NCBI GenBank assembly: GCA_032111745.1 | Contig: JAULUH010000113.1 | Coordinates: 1-6,057 of the forward strand | DNA length: 6,057 bases | DNA from: JAULUH01 sp032111745 | GTDB taxonomy: Bacteria; Chloroflexota; Anaerolineae; JAAEKA01 | Direction: 5' to 3' | Shown here: one piece after another, positions 1 to 4,531 of the stretch | Layout of the letters: the number at the start of each line of letters is the position of its first letter | Position numbering within the stretch: position 1 is the stretch's first letter | Translations under genes and position numbers: made by a program | Notes under the pieces: model-generated | Told to the model about the DNA's origin: nothing | The model's database searches: none | What the model saw: the letters and a program-made list of their open reading frames with translations, nothing else

Positions 1-447
1 AAGGCCGCGCAGCTTCAGCTCGCGCAGCAGCAGTCCGGCCATGATGGTCTTGCCGGCGCCGGCATCGTCGGCCAGCAGGAAGCGCACCCGGGCCAGTCTT
101 AGCATGTGGTCGTAGACTGCGGCCAGTTGGTGGGGCAGGGGGTCGACGCGCGAGATGGACAGGCCGAAGTAGGGATCGAACTCATAGGCGATGCCCAGGG
201 CGTGGGCCTGGATGCCCAGGCGCAGCAGGTCGCCGTCGCCGGCAAAGGAGCGGTCCACGCCGTGCACGGCCAGCGTGGCCAGGTCCTGGCTGGCCAGGGT
301 GACCTGGCGGTAGCGCTGCGACTGCACGCCGGCCAGCCCCAGCTGCCACAGCCCGTCGCCCAGGGCCTGCACCGTCAGTACGCGCATGGGTTCGCTGAAC
401 AGCGGGCCGCGCACCACCTGGCCGGGCACGGGGGGGTGGCTGCTCAT
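1..447 (-). CDS. SNF2-family DEAD/DEAH-type helicase, N-terminal part (cut by window edge)
   Basis: The visible 149 residues are the start of a large ATP-dependent helicase of the SNF2/HepA type. These are DNA- or RNA-protein remodelling motors, and in bacteria they often occur in defence loci or as solitary long helicases. Residues 8-63 (PGQVVRGPLFSEPMRV and on) form the N-terminal module seen in this group. Residues 99-115 (SRVDPLPHQLAAVYDHM) resemble the Q-motif region. LADDAGAGKTIMAGLL at 125-140 is motif I, with Walker A Lys133 and Thr134. The rest of the motor lies outside the window. I chose ATG at 447 because the recognisable protein begins about there and because it overlaps the stop of an upstream small ORF in an ATGA arrangement. 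There is no Shine-Dalgarno site directly before it, so translation is probably coupled. The frame stays open upstream to about 607, with an ATG at 594 as a less likely alternative. A DISARM DrmD-like role is possible but cannot be judged from this part. Confidence 0.85.
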   Translation of the reverse strand, partial: MSSHPPVPGQVVRGPLFSEPMRVLTVQALGDGLWQLGLAGVQSQRYRQVTLASQDLATLAVHGVDRSFAGDGDLLRLGIQAHALGIAYEFDPYFGLSISRVDPLPHQLAAVYDHMLRLARVRFLLADDAGAGKTIMAGLLLRELKLRGL

Positions 448-539
448 GGGGCAGGGGGCGCGCAAGCGGCCGGCGCTGGACCAGGGCAGCAGGCGCCCAT
501 GGCCTCCGGCACTGAGTTCGGGTTTGCGGATCGCTGCAT
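444..539 (-). CDS. 31-codon leader ORF coupled to the helicase start
   Basis: This is a short ORF of 31 residues beginning MQRSANPNS and ending in a Pro/Ala/Cys-rich tail (ACAPPAP). A strong ribosome binding site, GGGAGGTG on the minus strand (plus 546-553), precedes its ATG by six bases. Its TGA (446-444) overlaps the helicase ATG (447-445) as ATGA. This is the only good ribosome binding site between the promoter at 609-617 and the helicase. The simplest reading is that ribosomes load here and then re-initiate on the helicase. The peptide matches nothing I recognise, and its proline- and cysteine-rich end may act by pausing ribosomes. A sequencing frameshift that separates the true helicase N-terminus from its start is the alternative explanation. 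Confidence 0.5.
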   Translation of the reverse strand: MQRSANPNSVPEAMGACCPGPAPAACAPPAP

Positions 540-608
540 GGAAGGCACCTCCCGCCGGTTGGTCCCAACCTCGCAGCCTGCGCCTGACGCGCATCTGCGA
601 TGCGGCCT

Positions 609-617
609 ATTGTACCA
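609..617 (-). promoter_or_regulatory. Extended -10 promoter for the leader ORF and helicase
   Basis: On the minus strand the sequence reads TGGTACAAT, an extended -10 element (TGn followed by TACAAT). The -35 position, around 632-637, is poor (TGGTGC at 17-bp spacing). The start of transcription would be near 602, giving about 60 nt before the leader ORF at 539. Confidence 0.45.
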
Positions 618-635
618 GACTTCCGCCCAGCGCAC

Positions 636-651
636 CATGATCTGTATCATG
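636..651. promoter_or_regulatory. Dyad CATGAT-N4-ATCATG, candidate operator
   Basis: This is a perfect 6-bp inverted repeat with a 4-bp spacer (ctgt). It lies at the -35 position of the promoter that reads left into the helicase. A dimeric repressor bound here would block that promoter. The function is inferred from position only. Confidence 0.35.
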
Positions 652-681
652 TTTGGCGCCTGCGCGCTCGAAATGGGTTAT

Positions 682-721
682 CACAAAAAACTGGTCCAGT
701 CTCCGAAGACTGGACCAGTTT
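682..721 (-). terminator. Intrinsic terminator of the VapBC-type operon
   Basis: There is a perfect 15-bp stem (688-702 with 707-721, AAACTGGTCCAGTCT and its complement) with a 4-nt loop. Read on the minus strand, it is followed by a T tract: the stem end and flank together give six T. It lies 57 bases past the stop of the PIN toxin, so it should end that transcript. It also insulates the helicase promoter just beyond it. In the plus direction only three T follow, so termination that way would be weaker. Confidence 0.85.
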
Positions 722-777
722 GATGCTCGCCGAGGTATAGCGCCAGGGAAGGTGGCACTGCAGAACAGGTGAAATGT

Positions 778-1161
778 CTACCAGATCGCTGGCACCAAGC
801 CGGAGCTGGTGATTTCTTGATCGCGAGTGATGACACCATCTACGGGTGCCAACTGGGCAAGGGCTACACCTACAACCAAGCTGTCATGAATATCCAACGA
901 CGCTGGCGCCTGCTTGACGACGTCCAAGTCGATAGGATACACGAGGCATCGCGGATCTGTTTCGATAACTGCGACGACATCTTCCAGTGTCCGGTCAAAC
1001 CTGCCTTTGTGCGCTAGATCTTTGGCCTCGGCCAGAACAATAGCAGGGATAATCAAAGTCGCTTCCGGATCACCCAGGACCGCTCTTGCCCGCAATCCAA
1101 GCCTTGGATCGTCTGCCAGATACCAGAGCAGCGCGTGGGTATCCAGGACGTAGATGCTCAC
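778..1161 (-). CDS. vapC: PIN-domain toxin, VapC type
   Basis: This 127-residue protein is a PIN-domain ribonuclease. VapC toxins cleave specific RNAs, commonly tRNA or rRNA, in a Mg-dependent manner and are held inactive by their antitoxin. The acidic active site is complete: Asp7 in YVLDTHALLWYL, Glu45 in VLAEAKDLA, Asp93 in IHDSLVVGVAL and Asp114 in VITRDQEI. Length and motif spacing are normal for the family. The start is a GTG (1161-1159) that shares its first base with the TAG stop of the antitoxin (TAGTG). A small hairpin (AGGTC, 5-nt loop, GACCT at 1165-1179) sits four bases before the GTG and covers the only purine-rich stretch there. Toxin translation is therefore probably weak and coupled to the antitoxin. 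Its RNA target cannot be told from sequence. Confidence 0.9.
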   Translation of the reverse strand: MSIYVLDTHALLWYLADDPRLGLRARAVLGDPEATLIIPAIVLAEAKDLAHKGRFDRTLEDVVAVIETDPRCLVYPIDLDVVKQAPASLDIHDSLVVGVALAQLAPVDGVITRDQEITSSGLVPAIW

Positions 1162-1394
1162 TACAGGTCTCTGGGACCTTTGTATTCAGCAGCCTGGATG
1201 TCCTCGAAGCTCAGGTCCAGGCCGCGCAAGATGCCTTTGAGGTCGCTGAAGGTGCGCGCCCCGGGCGCAGGCTCGGTATCGCGCCCAGGTCCCAGGAACG
1301 TCACCAGAACCTCGTACCGGTCATGGACGGGCGGCTTTTCCAGTAACTTGATCTCGCCATGCTCATACACGGCTCTTACAGATATCAGGGGCAT
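1161..1394 (-). CDS. vapB: Antitoxin of the PIN toxin (VapB role)
   Basis: This is a 77-residue protein directly upstream of the PIN toxin and overlapping it by one base. Its position marks it as the antitoxin. The N-terminal part (SVRAVYEHGEIKLLEKPP, then YEVLVTFL) resembles the short beta-rich DUF104/AF2212-like antitoxins, which would form the DNA-binding dimer. The C-terminal half (SDLKGILRGLDLSFEDIQAAEY) looks helical and amphipathic, as expected for the toxin-wrapping segment. ATG at 1394 is supported by AAGGAG (plus 1402-1407), seven bases upstream. The antitoxin has the strong ribosome binding site and the toxin a poor one, which fits the excess of antitoxin these modules need. Family assignment beyond 'antitoxin' is moderate. 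Confidence 0.75.
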   Translation of the reverse strand: MPLISVRAVYEHGEIKLLEKPPVHDRYEVLVTFLGPGRDTEPAPGARTFSDLKGILRGLDLSFEDIQAAEYKGPRDL

Positions 1395-1426
1395 CTCCAG
1401 ACTCCTTCAGTTGCAGGTCTACAAGG

Positions 1427-1456
1427 ATTATAGCCTGACCCAATACCAACAGTCAA
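1427..1456 (-). promoter_or_regulatory. Sigma-70 type promoter of the VapBC-type operon
   Basis: The minus strand carries TTGACT (plus 1451-1456), an 18-bp spacer and a consensus TATAAT (plus 1427-1432). Transcription would begin near 1420, leaving a leader of about 25 nt that contains the AAGGAG site. No clear palindromic operator is seen around it. The left end of the insertion sequence lies only 60 bp upstream. Confidence 0.8.
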
Positions 1457-1515
1457 GCAGGCAAGTAGCAACCTCTCAATGCCCTGCAGTAGAGTTGGAC
1501 AGGCTTTGGCATGTT

Positions 1516-1529
1516 ACGAGCCTGTTACG
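1516..1529 (+). repeat. Left terminal inverted repeat of the insertion sequence
   Basis: ACGAGCCTGTTACG, complementary to the right repeat at 3042-3055. GTTACG recurs three times here at an exact 11-bp step (1513, 1524, 1535), close to one helical turn, which could be phased transposase contacts. Confidence 0.7.
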
Positions 1530-1535
1530 ACCCGG

Positions 1536-1551
1536 TTACGTTTGAACGTAA
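1536..1551. repeat. Subterminal palindrome, left end of the insertion sequence
   Basis: TTACGTT, a 2-bp spacer (tg) and AACGTAA form a perfect 7-bp inverted repeat, seven bases inside the left terminal repeat. Confidence 0.6.
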
Positions 1552-1750
1552 GCGGGTGAGAAGCCAGTTTCGTTTTGGTGAATGAAGCGACGCCGGGGCT
1601 TTAACAACCGATATCAGCCGGTTGCGGTCTCAGAAAGCAGCTCCGACCTGCGCTGCCGGATACGTTGGAGCGCACGGAGGTTGAGCAGCACATAGGTCAG
1701 GCTGTTCAGATTGGTGATAGCGTAGTCGTTGCGGACTTTCGGGCGTTCGA

Positions 1751-1789
1751 CACCTGCACATGCGCCGGAACGCAGTGCAGGTGCAGGTG
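1751..1789. repeat. 39-bp palindromic insertion in the transposase
   Basis: The element begins CACCTGCAC and ends GTGCAGGTG. With the flanking A (1750) and T (1790) the arms are ten perfect base pairs. The interior has TGCG and CGCA as a second short stem. Removing 1751-1789 exactly joins TCGA to TGCC and restores Gly-Ile-Glu-Arg-Pro in the transposase. Its length is a multiple of three, so it adds 13 residues without breaking the frame. A tandem GTGCAG lies at its right end. Confidence 0.75.
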
Positions 1790-1816
1790 TGCCCAGTGCA
1801 ACGGCCTGGCTGTTGA

Positions 1817-1850
1817 CACCCGCCCGTGCGCCGCAGCGCAGGTGCGCGGG
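1817..1850. repeat. 34-bp palindromic insertion, related to the 39-bp one
   Basis: It begins CACCCGC and ends GCGCGGG, with an inner TGCGC-cgca-GCGCA stem. It shares with the 39-bp element the CACC start, the central TGCGCCG, the following CGCA and the GGTGC near the end. Removing 1817-1850 joins TTGA to TCCG and restores Glu-Arg-Ile-Asn-Ser. Its length is not a multiple of three, so it causes the frameshift between transposase blocks 2 and 3. Confidence 0.7.
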
Positions 1851-3015
1851 TCCGCTCTGCGGCCGTGCGATACCTGGTGAGGCCCTTGCAGACCTGGCTG
1901 TCCCGGTCCAACTGGTAGCGCAGGCGAGCGCCAATGCTGGTTGGCATCATGGCTGTGCACCCTTGCCTGGTCCAGTTCTTGTGGTTGACCGGACAGGCTT
2001 CACCGCTTGGGTGCAGATGAAAGAGCGGGCAGACATACTTGCCGCGCTCGTGCTCGATGATCGCAGAGGTGCGATCGATGAATGAGAACTTGAGTGGCAT
2101 CGGCTTGCCCGCAGCGCAAAGTGGCAGCCCCTCCGGGCTGAATTGGCGGCCTTTGGCCTTGTAGCCACCCTTCTCGGAGAAGGGGACAGCGGCGAAGGCG
2201 TCAGGACTGGCTGCCTGGGTTGACGGTTGTGGCGGCGCTTGCAGCCCAGGCGGCAATCGGGATCACCAGCCGGTTGCTTGCCCTTGTCGTAGCGACCCTC
2301 GACATACGCCTTGGGGTTGTTCTCCTTGACCCAGGCGATGATGTGTTTGGTGTCCAGGACGATGCAGTCGCCAGGCGTGATGTTCATGGTGCGCAGTTCG
2401 GCTCCGATCAAGCGCACACTGTCTGTCAGCAGGAATTGCAGCGCCGTGTTCGGCATATGGCGCACCATCTGGGTCAGGTGGCGCTGCGTTGGCAGGCTCG
2501 CCTCGGCATCAAATCCATGCACAGCGTGGCGGCAAGGCACCAACGGAAAGCCGCACAGCCATATGAAACCAGGGTGCTCCAGCAGGTAGCTGCGTAGCTT
2601 GCCCATCGAGAGCGGACCCTCGTTCAGCTTCAGCAGGCAGGCCGCCGCCAAAGCGGCATATGGAACCGTGGCCTGCCCCCAGTTGCGCTCCAGGTTTCGC
2701 TCGGGAAACCCTGCCCAATCCAGCGGCCCGGGCAGATCCAGCACGCGCAACGCTCCTGGTGTGGTCGCCACGAACGGCGGAAGCCTCGCCGGTTGGCGCC
2801 ACAGATCGTGCATATCCGGGTAGCTTCGTGCCTGACGCAGGCACAAGCCCTTTCTCGCCAGGCCGAATCGCGCTAGAATCGAGTTGCCTGTCATGGTTTT
2901 CTCTCCTTTCAGGTGAAAATGGAAGGTCGCAACCCCATTCTACCCGAGGAAGAAGACCTGACAGGCCCCAACACCCTGGGCCAACTACCCATCGTAGGCG
3001 CCTGCCCGGCGTAAT

Positions 3016-3029
3016 CAGTCAATTGACTG
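3016..3029. repeat. Subterminal palindrome, right end of the insertion sequence
   Basis: CAGTCAATTGACTG is a perfect 14-bp palindrome, 12 bases inside the right terminal repeat. It mirrors in position, but not in sequence, the palindrome at the left end. Confidence 0.6.
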
Positions 3030-3041
3030 CTCCAACCCTCA

Positions 3042-3055
3042 CGTAACAGGCTCGT
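3042..3055 (-). repeat. Right terminal inverted repeat of the insertion sequence
   Basis: CGTAACAGGCTCGT, the exact complement of the left repeat at 1516-1529. Confidence 0.7.
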
Positions 3056-3087
3056 GAGCCAGTCGCATCCTATATAGGGGGTATTGA

Positions 3088-3134
3088 GCGGGTAAAGTTG
3101 CCAACTTTTCCGAAAAGTTGGCAACTTTACCCGC
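3088..3134. repeat. 47-bp near-perfect palindrome built of two 15-bp palindromes
   Basis: The arms 3088-3110 and 3112-3134 are perfectly complementary over 23 bp around one central base. Each arm itself holds a 15-bp palindrome, AAAGTTGCCAACTTT at 3094-3108 and AAAGTTGGCAACTTT at 3114-3128, with centres 20 bp apart (about two helical turns). It lies 32 bp outside the right end of the insertion sequence. It could be a paired operator, a cruciform or a dispersed repeat. It has no following T tract that would mark it as a terminator in either direction. Confidence 0.75.
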
Positions 3135-3440
3135 CAAGAGCTCGCCCATCTGCGAAGGTATTGAGACTCCCTCACCGTTCTCTGGTCTCCGCGGAAAGTG
3201 CCCGCCAAGTGTCGATGGCAAGATAGAATTCCCCAGACCAGCAGTCCTGGCTGGCTATGCTTTCCGGCGGAGCCAGCTCAGCACGCTGGCAACTCGACCC
3301 GGAGCAGGGGCCTGGCGGGCAAGGCGCGCCGGGCTCGAGAGCATGGCCCACGCGCGCCAGGCTGGCCCCGGCCCCCCAGGCCGCCGCGGCGCAGGGCCGA
3401 CCCCCTGGTGGGCGTTTTTCGGTGCCCGCCACCCATCCCG
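3135..3440. other. Gene-free stretch, nothing recognised
   Basis: About 300 very GC-rich bases. The open frames here are low-complexity Pro/Arg/Ala/Gly products without ribosome binding sites or recognisable motifs. One small hairpin (GCCAGC, 7-nt loop, GCTGGC at 3272-3290) is present. No RNA gene was recognised. Confidence 0.5.
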
Positions 3441-3472
3441 GCGTAGAGACGCTCGATCTGGCGCCTCTACGC
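3441..3472. repeat. Inverted repeat GCGTAGAG...CTCTACGC
   Basis: The arms are GCGTAGAG (3441-3448) and CTCTACGC (3465-3472), then one mismatch, then three more pairs (CGC with GCG), with an 8-nt loop. The GTAGAGACG-type arm resembles short palindromes that I recall being dispersed between genes in Chloroflexi and cyanobacteria, which is unverified. It lies beyond the end of the second toxin-antitoxin operon and could protect or end that transcript. Confidence 0.5.
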
Positions 3473-3480
3473 CGCCCTAT

Positions 3481-3527
3481 CCCATTGACCCGTTGATTGT
3501 TTCAATGGGAAAACGTTAGTCAATGGG
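3481..3527. repeat. Three copies of TCAATGGG (one inverted)
   Basis: CCCATTGA (3481-3488) is followed by TCAATGGG at 3502-3509 and 3520-3527, the last two 18 bp apart. The first two can pair as an 8-bp stem with a 13-nt loop. The third contains the stop codon of the antitoxin gene. No T tract follows on either strand. Confidence 0.5.
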
Positions 3528-3813
3528 AACTTTTTTCCCCAACTTCTCCCCCCTCGGTTGCCTCTAGCCGCCGCCGGAACTCTGCCAGCGGAACCCCTCC
3601 CGTGACCCGCACGCGCTGGCGTGCTGTCTCAAGCAGCTCCACGAAACGGGCGTCGTGCGCCAACAGCAGGCTGTCCAGGTCGTCTTCATCCTCGATGGCG
3701 ATGAGCATGGCGACGGGACGCCCGTTGCGGGTGACTACCACAGGTGACTCCCGGCACTCCTCAATATAGGCGCTGAAACGATCCTTCACCTCAGCCAGCG
3801 GTGCAATCTTCAT
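3520..3813 (-). CDS. Phd/YefM-family antitoxin
   Basis: This 97-residue protein has the N-terminal fold of Phd/YefM antitoxins. MKIAPLAEVKDRFSAYIEEC is the typical start, followed by PVVVTRNGRPVAMLIAIED at 24-42, which makes the DNA-binding dimer. The acidic helical C-terminus (DDLDSLLLAHDARFVELLE, then LAEFRRRLEATEGGEV) would occupy the toxin. ATG at 3813 overlaps the toxin TGA as ATGA. GAGGAG (plus 3822-3827), inside the toxin gene, lies eight bases upstream as its ribosome binding site. Proteins of this group neutralise RelE/ParE-like or Doc-like toxins and repress their own operon together with the toxin. Here it is the second gene, the reverse of the usual order. Confidence 0.88.
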   Translation of the reverse strand: MKIAPLAEVKDRFSAYIEECRESPVVVTRNGRPVAMLIAIEDEDDLDSLLLAHDARFVELLETARQRVRVTGGVPLAEFRRRLEATEGGEVGEKSSH

Positions 3814-4133
3814 AGCTCAAACTCCTCGTTCCCGACAACCAGCCTATTGCCAGCCTTACGTCCTACCGCCAGCACGACGACCAGGCGCTCTTCCAGGTCC
3901 ACATCGTAGAACACACGATAACGGTTGTTGGCTCCACACCGTAACTCCCAGCTGGCATTCAGTGAATTGGGGATGCGCAGTGGTTTCCGGTTGCGAGTCA
4001 TGACGATGGCATCGTAGCGTAGTTGCTGTTCGATGGCGTCGAGGACAGCAACCCGATCTTTGCGCTCAAGCGCTGCGAAATGCAGCGCCACTGTGTCATC
4101 GACGATGATTTCGAACTGCAGGTCGCCGGGCAT
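3810..4133 (-). CDS. RelE/ParE-superfamily toxin
   Basis: This is a 107-residue protein with the small RelE/ParE fold. RelE members cleave mRNA in the ribosome and ParE members poison gyrase; which applies here cannot be told. The diagnostic C-terminal half reads KPLRIPNSLNASWELRCG (50-67), RYRVFYDVD (71-79) and LVVVLAVGRKAGNRL (84-98). These are the strand-rich core with conserved Arg and Tyr. ATG at 4133 is chosen because a consensus -10 box ends only seven bases before it, so the mRNA would begin at or next to the A of ATG. No ribosome binding site is possible there. The frame is open far upstream (to 4982), but that part runs through the promoter and antisense to the DUF429 gene. It is followed by the antitoxin with a 4-base overlap. 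Confidence 0.85.
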   Translation of the reverse strand: MPGDLQFEIIVDDTVALHFAALERKDRVAVLDAIEQQLRYDAIVMTRNRKPLRIPNSLNASWELRCGANNRYRVFYDVDLEERLVVVLAVGRKAGNRLVVGNEEFEL

Positions 4134-4140
4134 GGCTAGA

Positions 4141-4168
4141 ATTATAGCCAGATTGGTCGCTTCGTCAA
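4141..4168 (-). promoter_or_regulatory. Promoter of the toxin-first operon, apparently leaderless
   Basis: The minus strand has TTGACG (plus 4163-4168), a 16-bp spacer and TATAAT (plus 4141-4146). Seven bases separate the -10 box from the toxin ATG at 4133, so the predicted start point coincides with the start codon. A direct repeat TTCGTC (4161-4166 and 4175-4180) overlaps the -35 box and may be an operator. Confidence 0.75.
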
Positions 4169-4185
4169 GACGCATTCGTCCGGGC

Positions 4186-4214
4186 TTGCCGGCCTGGGCG
4201 GCCTCCGCTAGAAT
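4186..4214 (+). promoter_or_regulatory. Divergent promoter for the DUF429 gene
   Basis: TTGCCG (4186-4191), a 17-bp spacer and TAGAAT (4209-4214). Its -35 box lies 17 bp from that of the toxin promoter and the two read away from each other. Transcription would start near 4221. Confidence 0.55.
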
Positions 4215-4218
4215 GGCC

Positions 4219-4501
4219 GTGGCGCAGCGTGCACCCCGCTGCGCCACCCTCGCCTCCCCCACCGGGAGGCCCCCAAGTTCCGCAGCCGTCGATCCCAGGC
4301 GGCGTCCCGTACTGCAGCGCCAGGGTCCCGGCCCTGGCCCGTCGACCCCAACGGTGCTGGCCGGCCCGCCTGGCCGCGCCACGAACCGGCGGCCGAACCG
4401 CCGCCTCCGCGCCACCAGCGCGGGGATCATCGCCGGCACCGATCCATTCAAGCCGCGGCTCGCCCTGTGGGCTCGCATGGGGAGCCGTGGCGGCCAGGGC
4501 G
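4219..4501 (+). other. Long structured leader of the DUF429 gene
   Basis: About 310 nt separate the predicted start point from the GTG at 4532. The stretch holds a row of perfect small hairpins. They are 4219-4229/4237-4247 (11 bp, 7-nt loop), 4252-4258/4264-4270 (7 bp), 4319-4325/4332-4338 (7 bp) and 4407-4412/4418-4423 (6 bp). A fifth stem, 4461-4467/4495-4501 (7 bp), encloses GGCTC/GAGCC at 4470-4474/4482-4486. The last stem ends 14 bases before the ribosome binding site. High GC makes hairpins common by chance, and I recognise no known riboswitch or T-box signature, so a regulatory role is only suggested. Confidence 0.35.
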
Positions 4502-4531
4502 CCAGCCCCCAGGAAAAGGAGTCCCCAGGCC

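Larger units (their letters stand above)
1614..2894 (-). pseudogene. DDE transposase pseudogene (IS4/IS5-like), deleted and frameshifted
   Basis: Three blocks in two reading frames rebuild one transposase. Block 1 (2894 to about 2226) runs from MTGNS through a conserved N-terminal region (GPLSMGKLRSYLLEHPGF, FLLTDSVRLIGAELR) to the first catalytic Asp in CIVLDTKHIIAWVKENNP (Asp181), and ends near GCKRRHN. Block 2 (about 2196 to 1851) resumes in another frame with FAAVPFSEKGGYKAKGRQFS and reaches RYRTAAER, with the catalytic Glu. Block 3 (1816-1614) has NSQAVALG, ERPKVRNDYAITNLNSLTYV and the C-terminus ending ETATG. From memory of the family, roughly 80 residues including the second catalytic Asp are missing between blocks 1 and 2. 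Blocks 2 and 3 are separated by a 34-bp palindromic insertion, and a 39-bp one interrupts block 3 in frame. The start ATG at 2894 has an AAGGAG site (plus 2903-2908). The IS family is tentative. Confidence 0.85.
1516..3055 (-). mobile_element. Degenerate insertion sequence with 14-bp terminal inverted repeats
   Basis: A perfect 14-bp inverted repeat, ACGAGCCTGTTACG, lies at 1516-1529 and in complement at 3042-3055. After four mismatched bases, GGTT is also shared (1534-1537 and 3034-3037). The repeats enclose a transposase pseudogene and about 100-150 bp of non-coding sequence at each end. Each end also has a palindrome just inside the repeat (1536-1551 and 3016-3029). No target-site duplication is visible: the flanks ending GGCATGTT and beginning GAGCCAGT do not match. 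The element is therefore old, or the outermost bases are not exactly as drawn. With its internal deletion it can no longer move by itself. Confidence 0.75.

Noticed and set aside
106..723. Plus-strand open frame covering the helicase start and the terminator
   Set aside because: Antisense to the helicase N-terminus, repetitive Gly/Ala/Gln composition, and it runs through the terminator hairpin.
1729..2085. Plus-strand open frames across the transposase
   Set aside because: They are antisense to recognisable transposase blocks and show no motifs or start signals.
1508..3063. Target-site duplication of the insertion sequence
   Set aside because: The bases outside the two terminal repeats (GGCATGTT and GAGCCAGT) do not match at any short length.
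3400..3420. Terminator at GGGCGTTTTTC on the plus strand
   Set aside because: The nearest stem (CAGGG/CCCTG) has five pairs and stands seven bases from the T run; no plus-strand gene lies upstream.
4229..4531. About 100 extra residues before the DUF429 protein
   Set aside because: Low-complexity Pro/Arg/Ala sequence in a GC-rich leader, with no ribosome binding site; the GTG at 4532 has a good one and homology starts there.
4219..4531. Known riboswitch, T-box or other RNA gene
   Set aside because: I compared by eye with T-box, cobalamin, fluoride and guanidine signatures and with RNase P and SRP RNA, and found no match.
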